Of a stretch of 64,000 nucleotides of DNA, positions 53,521-63,133 are shown in pieces. This stretch comes from Rhynchopus sp. YZ270_cl-10 (taxonomy: Eukaryota; Euglenozoa; Diplonemea; Diplonemida; Diplonemidae). Every line of letters starts with the position of its first letter. Positions within the stretch are counted from its first letter, which is position 1. A model generated the notes under the pieces. That model was given only the letters and a program-made list of their open reading frames with translations, did not search any database and was not told the DNA's origin. Location: contig OZ037870.1 of assembly GCA_964035575.1 (NCBI GenBank), positions 124,001 through 188,000 of the forward strand, read 5' to 3'. The translations under genes and the position numbers were made by a program.

Positions 53521-53763
53521 AAAAAAAAAAAGAATGGTGTGCTTTCTCGTGCACATCTTGAAAGAAAGGTAAAGAGGACAGCAAAGACGTCGGAGACGTG
53601 GACCAAATTGGTTTATTTTCTATCTATTCTACTGAACAGAAGGTATAATAAGGTACACCAAATGTACCCCCGGTTTGTGCGTAAAGTGTATAATAAATAT
53701 TCTGTGGTGATATTTTTACTGCAATACGCCCCCACTGACTACCTGGCAGTGAAGAGGAAACCT

Positions 53764-54408
53764 CTTTGAGGCAGGGTATTAGGGTGGTTAAAAAAACTGG
53801 TTTTGAAAACCAGTTTTTCAAAAAACTGGTTTTCAAAAAAAAACAGAGAAATCTGGAGGAGAAAAAAAAACCGACACTTTTCACCAGGCCTTTCTGTAAA
53901 TGTCGTCCCCAGATTAGGGCGGACTCGATTTTTTTCCCACATTTTTCCCCCGCCTGGTAGAACCGTGGTTGAACCACGGGAGTGCCTTTGAGAAATGGAT
54001 ATTCCTTGAATTTTTTTTGCCTGCGGCGCCATTTTTCATTTTTTGCTCCGCAAAAAAGGGTTCGTTGAGTGGCTCTGTGGTGTAAAAAGCTAGATTTTTA
54101 CACCGTACCCTCAAAAATTTTCGCCTGCGGCGCCATTTTATACAGTCCCTATGTTCCCAATGTCTACCCTGGGTCAGCAGCGCCGAAAAATATTTTGAGC
54201 AAAAAACAAGCTGACCTCCCCAACTTGAAATCTGGATTCCTGGATAAGACACTGACCCCACCCCCGAAAACCCCGAAAAAGGTGACTGTGTCCGTCAATG
54301 GTGGAGGTTTTCGCCGGAAACACTAGTTTTCGCCACCCAGGAGAGAAAACCAGAAAAACCAGTTTTTTCCGGAATTTTGGATTTTCACCCTAATACCCTG
54401 CTTTGAGG
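53764..54408. mobile_element. hAT-like non-autonomous element with exact 8-bp duplication
   Basis: The element spans 53772-54400. The ends are CAGGGTATTAGGGTG and the exact inverse CACCCTAATACCCTG. The 8-bp duplication CTTTGAGG is exact on both sides (53764-53771, 54401-54408). Inside are AAAACTGGTTTT/AAAACCAGTTTT fold-backs, CCGTGGTT/AACCACGG and two direct copies of GCCTGCGGCGCCATTTT (54019, 54123). No transposase is visible. Confidence 0.88.
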
Positions 54409-55069
54409 CCCCAAAAAAAAAAAAAAAAAAAAAACAGCCTTTCCCAGGGTGCGGTTTGGGGTGAAAAGGTGCGACCCTTTCGTTTGAGTTGTGGATATTA
54501 GCGTGTAGAGTGAGACACGTTGGATGCTGGAATCTCCTTCTGAGATTTATGCGGTGGTCAGTAGTGTGTTTGTGGTGTGGGTGTTTGTGGGTGTTCAGTG
54601 GGGGGAGGGGGGGGACCTCAGGGGGGGGGTGGGATGCAGTGGCAGAAAAAACCCCAAGGAAAAAGAGGGAGGGGACAAAAGAAAGAAAGCGAGGTGGAGT
54701 AACTGGAGGGGAGGAATGGAACACAGCGCAACTAGAAAGGGATTTTTTTTCTTCTTCTTCTTTCGTGACTCTTTACTCAAAAAAACGGTGAAAAATGTGA
54801 TCAGCGGACAAAAAAAGGTAGAAATTTGCACATTTTTTATCGTGGTACTGTCAAAAAAACCCAGGTAGTTTTTTAATGCAGTCCCCCATATACCCTATAG
54901 TTCATAGGTTTCATCTGTACAACGTCCACTCACTGCCGCTCAACGTACGCTGGTAGCACATATTCACAAAAAAAAAAAAAAAAACAAACTAAAAAAAAAA
55001 AAAAACAAAAACAAAAAACACATTGAGACGCGTTTGGTGTACTGACAACAGCACAACAAATTTGGAAGA

Positions 55070-55325
55070 CGGCTCGTAGCTGCAGCAACCACATGGTGTG
55101 CATCGCGGACTCACCGCAGACACAGTCACGAGTCCCCCCAGCAAGGGAAGGCAGGGCCAGGTCCCGCCATATGAGACGGTGACAAGACGCCTGCTATCCA
55201 GACACTGTGCTGAGGGGTGCTCGCAGTCGTGGTGTGAAACGGAAACAAAGAAAAGTTGAAAGTGCCTAACGCCTCACCGTACCTCGGCGCGAACGCAAGC
55301 ACTGCTTCCCCGCGGGTTTTATCAA
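55070..55325. other. GC-rich island without open frame
   Basis: About 250 nt of balanced, GC-rich sequence stand out from the AT-rich spacer. No frame longer than a few dozen codons is seen. It could be a non-coding RNA gene or a lone exon; no tRNA-like cloverleaf was recognised. Confidence 0.35.
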
Positions 55326-55416
55326 ACCCTCAGAGAGCACTTCATAAACAAATATGTCTGAAATACAAAATGTACCTCCAAAAAAAAGAAGAAAAAAAGG
55401 GGGGATAAAATTGATA

Positions 55417-55446
55417 GTGCAAACCCCCTCTGGGATGGGCAGGCAC
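55417..55446. repeat. Hairpin repeat with CTCT loop, second copy
   Basis: GTGC (55417-55420) and GCAC (55443-55446) form the outer stem as at 88-114; CCC and GGG replace CGTC/GACG around the same CTCTGGGA core. Confidence 0.6.
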
Positions 55447-55931
55447 TAAAGGGGTTGGCATAATTTTCTGGCCAGAGGCAGGGTGCCCGGTTGGGTGGGT
55501 ACCCACCCCATAATTTCGCTGAAAATACCCACGTTTGACGAAAAAAATGGGTAACAACGAAATGAAACCCCCAAACAAAAAAACTCTGCTTGGAAAAGGG
55601 GAATCGAGAGTACGTTTTATTTCGAAAACAAAAAACATATAAAGGCAAATTTGGGTGGCACATGCCTTCTAAGGATAACACATCCTGTACGACATCACAA
55701 CGCCCCAAATCAACATCAACAAAAAGAGAGGGAGTATCTCAAGTCTACCTCAAATCCGCTTTCCCCACCCACACCCCCTTACACCCGTACGTACACAACA
55801 CTTTCCCCTTTTGATTGAAATTCTGTTTTTGTTTTGTTTATATTTTTTTTTTCGCACACACAAAAATCGCTTGTATAAAGGCATGATACAAAAAACCCAA
55901 AAAGGGGGGAACAAAAAGAGAGGAGAACAGA

Positions 55932-58052
55932 TCAATGCTTCTGGATGGTACTGTACGTGGCATAGGAGATGATGACCACGAAGTACGCTGCAATGAGGTA
56001 CATCCCCTTTTTGCGTCCAAGGGTGGCCTTGTTGAGCCCAAGGTAGACAGCGCTGACGAGCAGCATGCCGATGTTGAGGGCGACTCCACCTACGTCAAAG
56101 TAAGCAGCTGCCCTCAGGTCGTCCACGTCTGTCACCTGGATTGGTGTGCCAGCAATGTTAGAGAAGAACCAGGGCAGCCCCAGGCCAATGAAGATATTGA
56201 CGTTCTGACTGCCAATAGCATTCGAGACTGCCATGGATCCGTGGCCCCTCTTCGCGACAGTGACAGACTGGATGCAGTCAGGAATCTCCGCTCCCACCGA
56301 AATCAGCAGCAGTCCCATAAACCCCTGGCCCAGCCCAGAGAGGTCTGCCCACCGTCCCGCCACATTGCTGATGATGAAGGAGAAAAACGCAACCCACACA
56401 AAGCTGACCAAAAAGGTGACCGGGTAGATGTTCTTCTTCCAGGAGGGCACTTCGTCCTCGCCGTCGAGCTTCTGGTCGTCTTCGTCGCCGTCGCTGATCT
56501 CATGAGCGGGAATGGTGTACTTGAAGATGACCTGCCAGAAGGTGACAAAGACGCTCAAAAAGGAGAAGTATTTGAACCACGTAGGGCTGTTGTCAGGCTC
56601 GTTTGCGTCCCTCTCGCGCCACCAGTGGCGGCGCCAGTTGGAGAGTGCGGTGCAGTTGGTGGTGGCGTCGCTTTCGCAGTCGGAGTCGTCGTCTGCGGCG
56701 CCGTGCCTGCGGGAGAGGTCCTCCATCGACATCTGGAACATATCGCTGGTGATGGCACCCATTTCCGCAGCCTCGCGCAGGATCTTCTTCTTGCCGGACA
56801 GCACATCGCGTCCAGTGGCAGGCGACATCGACGCAAGGCTGTCGTCGCCACTGTCGCGCAGAGGGCGGATGTCCGAGAACGGCAGGTCAGCCGCCTCGTT
56901 GCCAAAGCGCACAGTGTAGATGCCGTCCGACTTCGCAACAACAGTCGCGTCGACCCACTCGCCCTTGGTGTACGCAGACACGTTGACGCCGGTCATCCAC
57001 TCCTTGGTGGTCTCGATGTCGCGGTTCTGCATAAGACGCTCGACCTTCGCAATGACACGCTCGCAGCCCTTCTGGCCCAGAACGATTTGCTGCATCTCGC
57101 GCTTCTCGTTTTTGTATGCAATGCTGAAGTCTGACCCCAAGATGAAGGCCACCCCGTCGTAGTTCGGCACGTCCTCGCCGTTGAGGATCAGCAGCGGGCC
57201 TGAGGTGGGGAACTCCACTGAGTCGCCCTTCTTTGAAAAGAACTTCACACCCAAACCCTTGATCGGGGAGGCGGGCGGGGAGTCGCAGTCCTGGATCATT
57301 CCACGCGAGGGAGTACCACCGAGCACGTCGTCGTCAAGCAGACGCATGTTTTCACTGCTTTCCTGCGCCTTGCGGGACTTCATGTACTTCCTTGCCTTCG
57401 GGGAGAACACGACAATCAAGATGTAGCACACATACGTTCCGATCATGATGGATGCTTCGTGTGTCTGGATCACGTGGTCCTGGAAGAACACACACACCTC
57501 GACCAACCCGATGGAGTACGCGGTAATGTCACGCAGGAGGGGACGGCGCTTCAACTGCAGCGGTGTTGGTGTGCCTCCGAACAGCCCGCAGAATCCAGGG
57601 ATGAGCATGAAGGCGATCATGCCTGACCCGAGGATGGCGGAGATACCTTGGTCCACAGAGCCTTCACTGCCACTGCCAGACTTGATCGTCGCAACAGCGT
57701 TCACAATAATCTCCGGTGCAGCTGACCCGAACGCCATGAAGGTGGATCCGGCCACATCGTCGCGTATGCTCCAGCGTACGCAGAGTGTCTCCAGGGACAA
57801 CACCAGGTAGTCGTCACACACAATCGCAAGTGCCAAAAAGCTCATCACAAAGATAAAAATCTCCAGCAACACACCCGCCGGGTGATGGTCGATGTCCCCG
57901 AGACACATGCTAGAAAGGAAGACCGACCCTGAGCAGCCCTCAGACCCAGACGCATCCGAGCTGTTCGACATATCCTCCATCACCTGCGCGCCCACAGAGT
58001 GGCACTGCTGCAGCAGCACTGCTGCAGCCAGCATATGAGAAGAAGGTGCCAT
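55932..58052 (-). CDS. K+-dependent Na+/Ca2+ exchanger-like (CaCA family) with Tudor-like loop
   Basis: This 706-residue membrane protein has the two alpha repeats of the CaCA superfamily: alpha-1 FMAFGSAAPEIIVNAVATIK (about 104-123) and alpha-2 GAEIPDCIQSVTVAK, then SNAIGSQNVNIFIGLGLPW (about 582-626). Their acidic residues (PE, PD) are in place, as in NCKX proteins, which exchange Na+ for Ca2+ plus K+. The first 23 residues are hydrophobic and signal-like. The long cytoplasmic loop contains VSAYTKGEWVDATVVAKSDG then YTVRFGN...LPFSDIRPLR (about 350-395), which looks like a Tudor/agenet-type barrel; such a domain is unexpected in an exchanger. The ATG at 58052 lies 15 nt after a very clear acceptor. 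Ion preference cannot be read from sequence. Confidence 0.86.
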   Translation of the reverse strand: MAPSSHMLAAAVLLQQCHSVGAQVMEDMSNSSDASGSEGCSGSVFLSSMCLGDIDHHPAGVLLEIFIFVMSFLALAIVCDDYLVLSLETLCVRWSIRDDVAGSTFMAFGSAAPEIIVNAVATIKSGSGSEGSVDQGISAILGSGMIAFMLIPGFCGLFGGTPTPLQLKRRPLLRDITAYSIGLVEVCVFFQDHVIQTHEASIMIGTYVCYILIVVFSPKARKYMKSRKAQESSENMRLLDDDVLGGTPSRGMIQDCDSPPASPIKGLGVKFFSKKGDSVEFPTSGPLLILNGEDVPNYDGVAFILGSDFSIAYKNEKREMQQIVLGQKGCERVIAKVERLMQNRDIETTKEWMTGVNVSAYTKGEWVDATVVAKSDGIYTVRFGNEAADLPFSDIRPLRDSGDDSLASMSPATGRDVLSGKKKILREAAEMGAITSDMFQMSMEDLSRRHGAADDDSDCESDATTNCTALSNWRRHWWRERDANEPDNSPTWFKYFSFLSVFVTFWQVIFKYTIPAHEISDGDEDDQKLDGEDEVPSWKKNIYPVTFLVSFVWVAFFSFIISNVAGRWADLSGLGQGFMGLLLISVGAEIPDCIQSVTVAKRGHGSMAVSNAIGSQNVNIFIGLGLPWFFSNIAGTPIQVTDVDDLRAAAYFDVGGVALNIGMLLVSAVYLGLNKATLGRKKGMYLIAAYFVVIISYATYSTIQKH

Positions 58053-58066
58053 GGCAGGAAGAAGCC

Positions 58067-58110
58067 CTTAGGGGAGGAGGGAGGGAGGGGGGAAGGGGGA
58101 AGGCCAGAAA
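58067..58110 (-). promoter_or_regulatory. Polypyrimidine tract and acceptor before the exchanger gene
   Basis: Gene-sense CCCCCCTCCCTCCCTCCTCC then CCTAAG (AG at 58068-58067), 14 nt before the ATG; one of the clearest trans-splice-like sites in the window. Confidence 0.7.
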
Positions 58111-58591
58111 ATTCACAGAATAGCGGCGTTTTTTGTTCCTGTAATGCGTAGGTGTGGGGTGTGTTGCTTTGGTGGCGGAAGGGGGGAAACACACAGGAGG
58201 GTGAGGTGGCGTGCTAGCAGGTGTGCTTGACTCACGCACTCTTGTGATGTGGCACAACATTGTTGTTGACCGAGTCGATCTCGCACTCCCTGTGACACAC
58301 AAGCCCACTGCATGAGGGCCTGTGTGTCTAAGGCATGGGATATGCTCGCCATCGTAGCTTAACGGGATCTCGCAAACCCTCCAACTCCTTTCCAAGCACA
58401 GGCAACAATGGACAGGTGTTAATGAGCTGCTCACAATCACAACGTCGTATTTGACTGAGGGTACTGTACTGGAAAAAAGAAGTGTGTGTGTGTGTGTGTG
58501 TGTGTGTGTCAGAGCTCTAAAGTAATATCGTGAGCCGAAGCTTCATTTCCATTGTGTGTGTTGAAAAAAATAAACTATCATCATCCGAAGG

Positions 58592-59255
58592 GAAAAGAGA
58601 GGACTGAGGCTGCAGGTGTCTTCTGTTGTGAGTTGTGTGAGTGGCTCAGACGGCGAACGTATGTGTCTCCATGATTCCCGTGATTAGCGGGCGTCAAGAT
58701 GTCCTGCAGTCTGCAGTGTTGCGGGACGTCGTTCGTCAAAGTGTCGATCATGCGCCAAAACTCACAACAACAAAATCACTCTCAGAAAAGAGGCAAGGGA
58801 AAGGGAAAGGGAAAGGATGTCTCTCGCAGGAACTCGGCATGCTGCAGGCCACAAGAGGCAGAGAGCATTTCCTAGAGTCTGCTCATCTGCAGAGGGTCTG
58901 AGGGTCGAGGCAAGGTGCCTTGGTTGTGATTTCAGAAAGAGCGAGCCAACGCTATGTTGCATCTTCACACAGCAAAAAAGAGCTGTCGGATATATGCTTG
59001 TTTGATGTGTAGTCATCATGAACCGCACAGAACACGGTGCTCCTCAAGGAAACGTACTCAGGCTCCAGATGGAGGAAAAGTTGTCATCAGCGGACAGTTA
59101 CGAGGTGCCCGACTAGGTTGGTTAATTAAACTAAATTGCATCACTGTGATGTGGCTGTTTTCAGATGAAAAAAAGTGTTCTCAGTGTCTCTCCCACACAA
59201 CCCCGCCGCTGTGAGTCACGGAAGATGTCATCAAGCGGTTGAAACGGCGGTGGTC
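58592..59255. repeat. 0.66-kb dispersed repeat, copy B
   Basis: It matches copy A (28092-28748) end to end; small differences include an extra GGGAAA unit and an extra ACA. It lacks the 265-nt segment of copy C. Confidence 0.9.
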
Positions 59256-59392
59256 TACACTACGTCCCAAGCATACATGGAAGACGACTCGATTCTCGTC
59301 TGTTCTCGGATTTGGGTTTTCAGCCCTAATTCGGACACTCGGAGTCGTTTCGCCCTACTTTAGACTAAGAAATGTGATGTGGAAGGGGTGGG

Positions 59393-59525
59393 TGGGTGGG
59401 TGCCTTTTGTACACTATATGTATGCACGATACTGGTGCGTAGTCACACCCCTCAACACCCGTATTGGGTGTGAAGGTAAAAAAGAGAAAGAAAAAAAGGT
59501 GCGGAAAAGAAGAAACAAACACCGC
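59393..59525. repeat. Dispersed repeat, uninterrupted copy (MITE empty site)
   Basis: It matches 31160-31258 and then 31522-31553. The junction AAAGAAAAAAAGGTGCGG has no insert where the other copy carries the MITE. Confidence 0.8.
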
Positions 59526-59554
59526 TAGCTGCAACTCAGAAGCGGGCAGCATGC

Positions 59555-60040
59555 TTACTTCTTCGGGGACGACTTCTTGGGGGAGCCCTTCGACTTCTTG
59601 CCCTTCTTCCCCTTCGACTTCTTCGTCTTCTTCGTGGTGCTGCCAGAGGACTTCTTCCTGTACTTCTTGTCAGTCGCCTTGAGAGCTTCGTGCACTCCTC
59701 CGCCCACACCTCCACCCGCAATCGTCACGTTCGACAGAAGGTCACCGAGGTCCTTGTCCTCGCGCACGGCAACACAGATGTGGCGGGGCTTGATCTGGTG
59801 CTGCTTCTTGTTCTTTGCCTTCTTCCCCGACGTCGCTGCCTTCGCAGATACGTTCAGAAGTTCACCTGTGCAGTACTGCAGCACAGACGTCAGGAACACT
59901 GCCGCAGTGGGGCTCACGCGCTTTGCGTACCTTCCCTTCTTCAGCGCACTGCCCACACGTCCCACAGGGAAGGTCAGACCAGACATCTCAGACAGAGACA
60001 CAGACGGTCCCCTCTTCACTCCCTTCTTTGCGCCGACCAT
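59555..60040 (-). CDS. Histone H2A with long basic C-terminal tail
   Basis: This 161-residue protein has the H2A fold: SGLTFPVGRVGSALKKGRYA, then AAVFLTSVLQYCTGELLNVS, the IKPRHICVAVREDKDL block and NVTIAGGGVGGGVHEAL. It packages DNA with H2B in the nucleosome. Loop 1 and the region before IKPRH are longer than in animals and plants (KKAKNKKQHQ), and a lysine/serine tail of about 40 residues ends in SPKKSSPKK, like linker-histone or plant H2A SPKK motifs. The tail could bind linker DNA; that is inference. The ATG at 60040 follows an acceptor (AG at 60072-60071 after CTTCCTTTCTTCC). H2B lies 197 nt upstream on the same strand. Confidence 0.93.
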   Translation of the reverse strand: MVGAKKGVKRGPSVSLSEMSGLTFPVGRVGSALKKGRYAKRVSPTAAVFLTSVLQYCTGELLNVSAKAATSGKKAKNKKQHQIKPRHICVAVREDKDLGDLLSNVTIAGGGVGGGVHEALKATDKKYRKKSSGSTTKKTKKSKGKKGKKSKGSPKKSSPKK

Positions 60041-60070
60041 TGTTTGTCTTTTGGGTGTTGGTGGTGAAAT

Positions 60071-60095
60071 ATCTGGAAGAAAGGAAGTGGGTGAT
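60071..60095 (-). promoter_or_regulatory. Splice acceptor before H2A
   Basis: Gene-sense CCCACTTCCTTTCTTCCAG ends at 60071. It lies in the short gap after the H2B stop, as expected for processing of a polycistronic transcript. Confidence 0.65.
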
Positions 60096-60237
60096 GTGTG
60101 GACTGGAGGGTGGGAAGAGGACCAAAGTAAAGTTCGCTTTGTTGTTTTCACAAAAGACGGCGGCAGTACCACCCACGCCCCTTGCAGAACAAGAGGGCCG
60201 TGTCACCAACTCATCAGGTCATATCACATCACCTGCT

Positions 60238-60693
60238 TCACTTCCTCGGGGAACCCTTCTTCGCCGGGGATCCCTTGCCCTTCTTGCTCTTCGCCTTCAG
60301 GGCCTTCGCGTACTTGGCCACGGCAGCAACTCCTGCAGACAGGGCGTGCGACGCCATCTCGTCAGGGAAGTGCATCTTCACACCCGCCACAATGGCACCG
60401 CTGCGCAACGTCTTCTGGCCAGCAAAGTGGTTTGCGCGGCCCGCCTCCTCCGCAATGCGCTCAAACAGGTCCACCACAAACGAGTTCACAATCCCCATCC
60501 CACGCGACGTGATCGCAACAGAGCTCTTCTTTCCCGCCTTCGTCGACGCCTTCACCCCGAAGGTCTTCGTCATCAGCTTGTGCACGTAGGTCGAGTAGCT
60601 CTTGTAGTTCGGCTTCCTGATCCTCTTCCCGTTCTTGTCCAACTTCGGGCCTCTCTTCGCTCCCGTGGACTTCTTCTGCGACGACGGTGTCAT
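60238..60693 (-). CDS. Histone H2B, divergent
   Basis: This 151-residue protein has the H2B core: YKSYSTYVHKLMTKTFGVKA, then SSVAITSRGMGIVNSFVVDL, FERIAEEAGRANHFAGQKTL, and the C-terminal helix MASHALSAGVAAVAKYAKAL. It pairs with H2A. The segment before GMGIVNSF is longer than usual, and the tail ends GSPAKKGSPRK, again with SP(K/R)K-type repeats after the helix where most H2Bs stop. The ATG at 60693 is the first in frame. It lies directly upstream of H2A in transcription order. Confidence 0.92.
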   Translation of the reverse strand: MTPSSQKKSTGAKRGPKLDKNGKRIRKPNYKSYSTYVHKLMTKTFGVKASTKAGKKSSVAITSRGMGIVNSFVVDLFERIAEEAGRANHFAGQKTLRSGAIVAGVKMHFPDEMASHALSAGVAAVAKYAKALKAKSKKGKGSPAKKGSPRK

Positions 60694-60848
60694 TTTGTTG
60701 AGTTTTTTTTTTGGTGTGTTGATAAAAAGTTATCTGGGATGTTGTGCTGACAACTGGGCAGAAAAGGTCACAACGAAAACTGGCAAAAGATGTTCTCACA
60801 CACCCTTCAGAAAACATCGAAAAAAAAAGTACAAATCCCTCTCAACAC

Positions 60849-60874
60849 AAAGCCCTCTCACACAGTGTACCTTG
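60849..60874. repeat. AAAGCCCTCTC hairpin-family repeat
   Basis: ACAC and GTGT pair around AAAGCCCTCTCACACA, and TACCTT follows. It abuts the left target duplication of the next element. Confidence 0.55.
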
Positions 60875-62302
60875 GCACACAGGGGACATTAGTATGCCGG
60901 TGTGCCGGTGTGGCCACACCGGCTAAGCCGGTGTGGGATTTTGAGAAAAAAAAAAAAAAAAAAGAAAAGGGCGGATTTTTGATTTTTTTTCTGAATTTTA
61001 TCTCCTCATACAAGGGCTACAACCACATCTGTAGCGGTTTCTTATGTGCATGTGACCCCACCATAAAGACCAATCGGTCCGTTCAATCAAAAGAAATAGA
61101 TGTTCGCAACTCTCATAAAAAAGTAGCGTACCGTGCGCCTGCGGCGCAGCTAAAAATGACGAGCGGTAGCCCACAGCTCTACCCTATGCCATAGTCACAG
61201 CTACCTTTACCATAGTTTGGCTATAAAAGCGTGCGATTTTATGTCACAATTTTTGAAATGTTGCGTACCGTGGCTTCGCCAGAAAAGTTTTGATGTCATA
61301 TGGTTAGACAAGGGCGCGGAGGGGAAAGAGTTGTGGAGGTCTCTGCCAAAAATGCGTGGGGAAAAAAAAATTGCCTCACATGGTGTGGCTAACTCCAAAA
61401 ATAAAGTGTAATTTTTGTACTTCTTTTGTATTTTTTTTTGTATACCAAAAAAGGGGGTTTTTTTTATTTTTGGTACCAATTCGTACTTTCCCAATCGCCC
61501 CAAGTCATGGCCCAAAAGTTCCTGGCGAAGCCACGGTACGCAACATTTCTGAAAAATGTCGACATAAATTGGCACTGTCGTTGGTAATTATCGTCAGTTC
61601 CGTTAAATTTTACCTACGTATTTTGCTAGAACGAAAGTTTCTGGCGAAGCCACGGTGCGCAACATTTCAAAAAATTGCGCTTATATTTGCACATTTGTGC
61701 TGAACTATGTCATGGGAAAGGGTGGGCTGCAATCTTGCGCCGCAGGCGCACGGTACGCTACTTTTTTCGTTGGCCATGCTGCATGCTTCCTTCTTCTTTC
61801 TCACTCCTCATTGGGTTCTACGAGCTCCGTCCGTAAAATGGTGGGGTCACAACATGCAGCAAAGTTCGCAGCTATGCAAACTGCCCCCACGTTTACTTTG
61901 CACTTTACCCTCAGTGGTAAAGTGCTGACCATATTTTACACTAAACCTGAAAATGCCCTGTAAAAACTGACACATGCATTTTAGGTCAAAAATACTCATT
62001 TCTCAGCGCAAAGTGACCCCATCACAGCACGCACGGACTCCCGAGAATAGAGAAAAAAAAATTTTCCCCCAATTTTTTGGGGGCCAAAAAAGAAAAATTT
62101 CCCCCCGACCCCCCGACTCCGACCCCCCAAAAAGTTTATACAGGGAAATAATTTTTCGCAAAAAACACCCCAAAAATAAAGTGTAATTTTTGTACTTCTT
62201 TTGTAGTTGTTTTGTACTGTTCTTGTACTGGATTTAGCCACACCATCACACCGGCTTTTTTTTCAAAATCTCAAATTACCAATGTCCCCTGCCATTGGCA
62301 CA
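60872..62302. mobile_element. hAT-like element of 1.4 kb with nested inverted repeats
   Basis: The element starts CAGGGGACATTAGTA at 60880; the right end is TACCAATGTCCCCTG (to 62291), the inverse with one mismatch. TTGGCACA flanks it at 60872-60879 and 62295-62302, with three extra bases (CCA) before the right copy. GCCGGTGTGGCCACACCGGC lies just inside the left end. A perfect 32-bp inverted repeat (61117-61148 and 61736-61767) and a second inverted set (61256-61285 against 61522-61548 and 61638-61667) suggest a fold-back element nested inside. No transposase is visible. Confidence 0.78.
61117..61767. repeat. Fold-back unit with perfect 32-bp inverted ends
   Basis: Both ends carry GTAGCGTACCGTGCGCCTGC and its continuation in opposite orientation, without mismatch. 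Its right part (61651-61795) recurs in the 52039 element. Confidence 0.85.
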
Positions 62303-62778
62303 TGACCAAAAAAAAAAAATATGGGACGGGGTCTTTTGTTTTAACAGTAGAAAGGGTTGTGGAGCACACATTGGCAGTCTCATGAATAAGAATGAACGGT
62401 AAGATGCCTTCGTATTGTGGTGCAGGTGGGTGTACTGAGGGGACACCTCTGTGCACAGAGACGACGCTGCCTCTATGCAGAGCAGTGCAGAGGTGCACGA
62501 TGCCAGCTGTACCTTGCTTCTTTGGAAACTGAACAAAATGGAACTTGCCTCATTTCAAACCAAACAACAGCCGCAAGAGGGTCGAAGGAAACGCACCTTC
62601 GGCGTTCCCCCCTAGCCCAAGTGTGGTGTCGTTGGTTCAAACAAAAAGGAGGCAGTTTGTATTTTGTTCAGAAAAAATCGAGCTTTCCAAAAAAAAGGAA
62701 GGGGGGCAAAATTAGAAAACTTGAAAAATGAAAAATCGTGTGGAACACATCTTTCAAAAGGATAAAGAGAAGGTTGGT

Positions 62779-62812
62779 AAGATGAACCCAAGCTGAGTTA
62801 GGTACATAGATA
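62779..62812. repeat. AAGATGAACCC hairpin-family repeat
   Basis: AAGATGAACCCAAGCTGAGT then TAGGTACAT; left border intact, right side degenerate. Confidence 0.4.
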
Positions 62813-63133
62813 AAATTCGAGCAGAGCAGGCGCGTTCCGTGTTTGGTGTGCGCACAACTCAGAAAAAACCAAGCGGAAAAGGCTTGCAAGAGGAGCGTTT
62901 ATTCAAGAAGACAACAAAGTAAATAAAATAGAGAAAAAAAAATCAAGTGGAAAAGTTAAACTTCACAGAAACCGTGCAAAACAAAGTCTATTTAAAACAT
63001 GGTTGTGTATGTGAAACTAACAGCAAAACGAATTAACAACAAAATAAGCAAAACGAGAGACAACACAAGGTCTCTTTTTCATCATGTCACAAGGTCCACA
63101 CACAGCAGGTGTGTGCTGTCATGTGGTTCCCAC

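Larger units (their letters stand above)
48190..55931. other. 7.7-kb gene-poor, element-rich spacer
   Basis: No gene is supported. It contains the acceptor of the DUF155 gene, hairpin repeats (48312, 48921, 50416, 51388, 51628, 53498, 55417), T-run repeats (50544, 50614, 53312), stable hairpins (50121-50168, 50916-50989), two hAT-like elements (52031-52692, 53764-54408), a 17-base G-run (51813-51829) and a GC-rich island (about 55070-55325). Confidence 0.6.
58053..59554. other. Spacer with acceptor, GT repeat and repeat copy B
   Basis: It contains the exchanger acceptor, a (GT)n tract (58480-58508), the 0.66-kb repeat (58592-59255) and the 100-nt repeat (59393-59525) that is the empty-site partner of the MITE locus. 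No gene is seen. Confidence 0.6.
60694..63133. other. Element-rich spacer
   Basis: No gene is supported. It is largely a hAT-like element (60880-62294) with nested fold-backs, plus hairpin-family repeats at 60849 and 62779. Confidence 0.6.

Noticed and set aside
58480-58508. (GT)n microsatellite
   Set aside because: It is an ordinary simple repeat with no further structure.
28092-59255. The 0.66-kb repeat as a retroelement
   Set aside because: No reverse transcriptase, terminal repeats or A-tail were seen in any of the three copies, so only 'dispersed repeat' is claimed.
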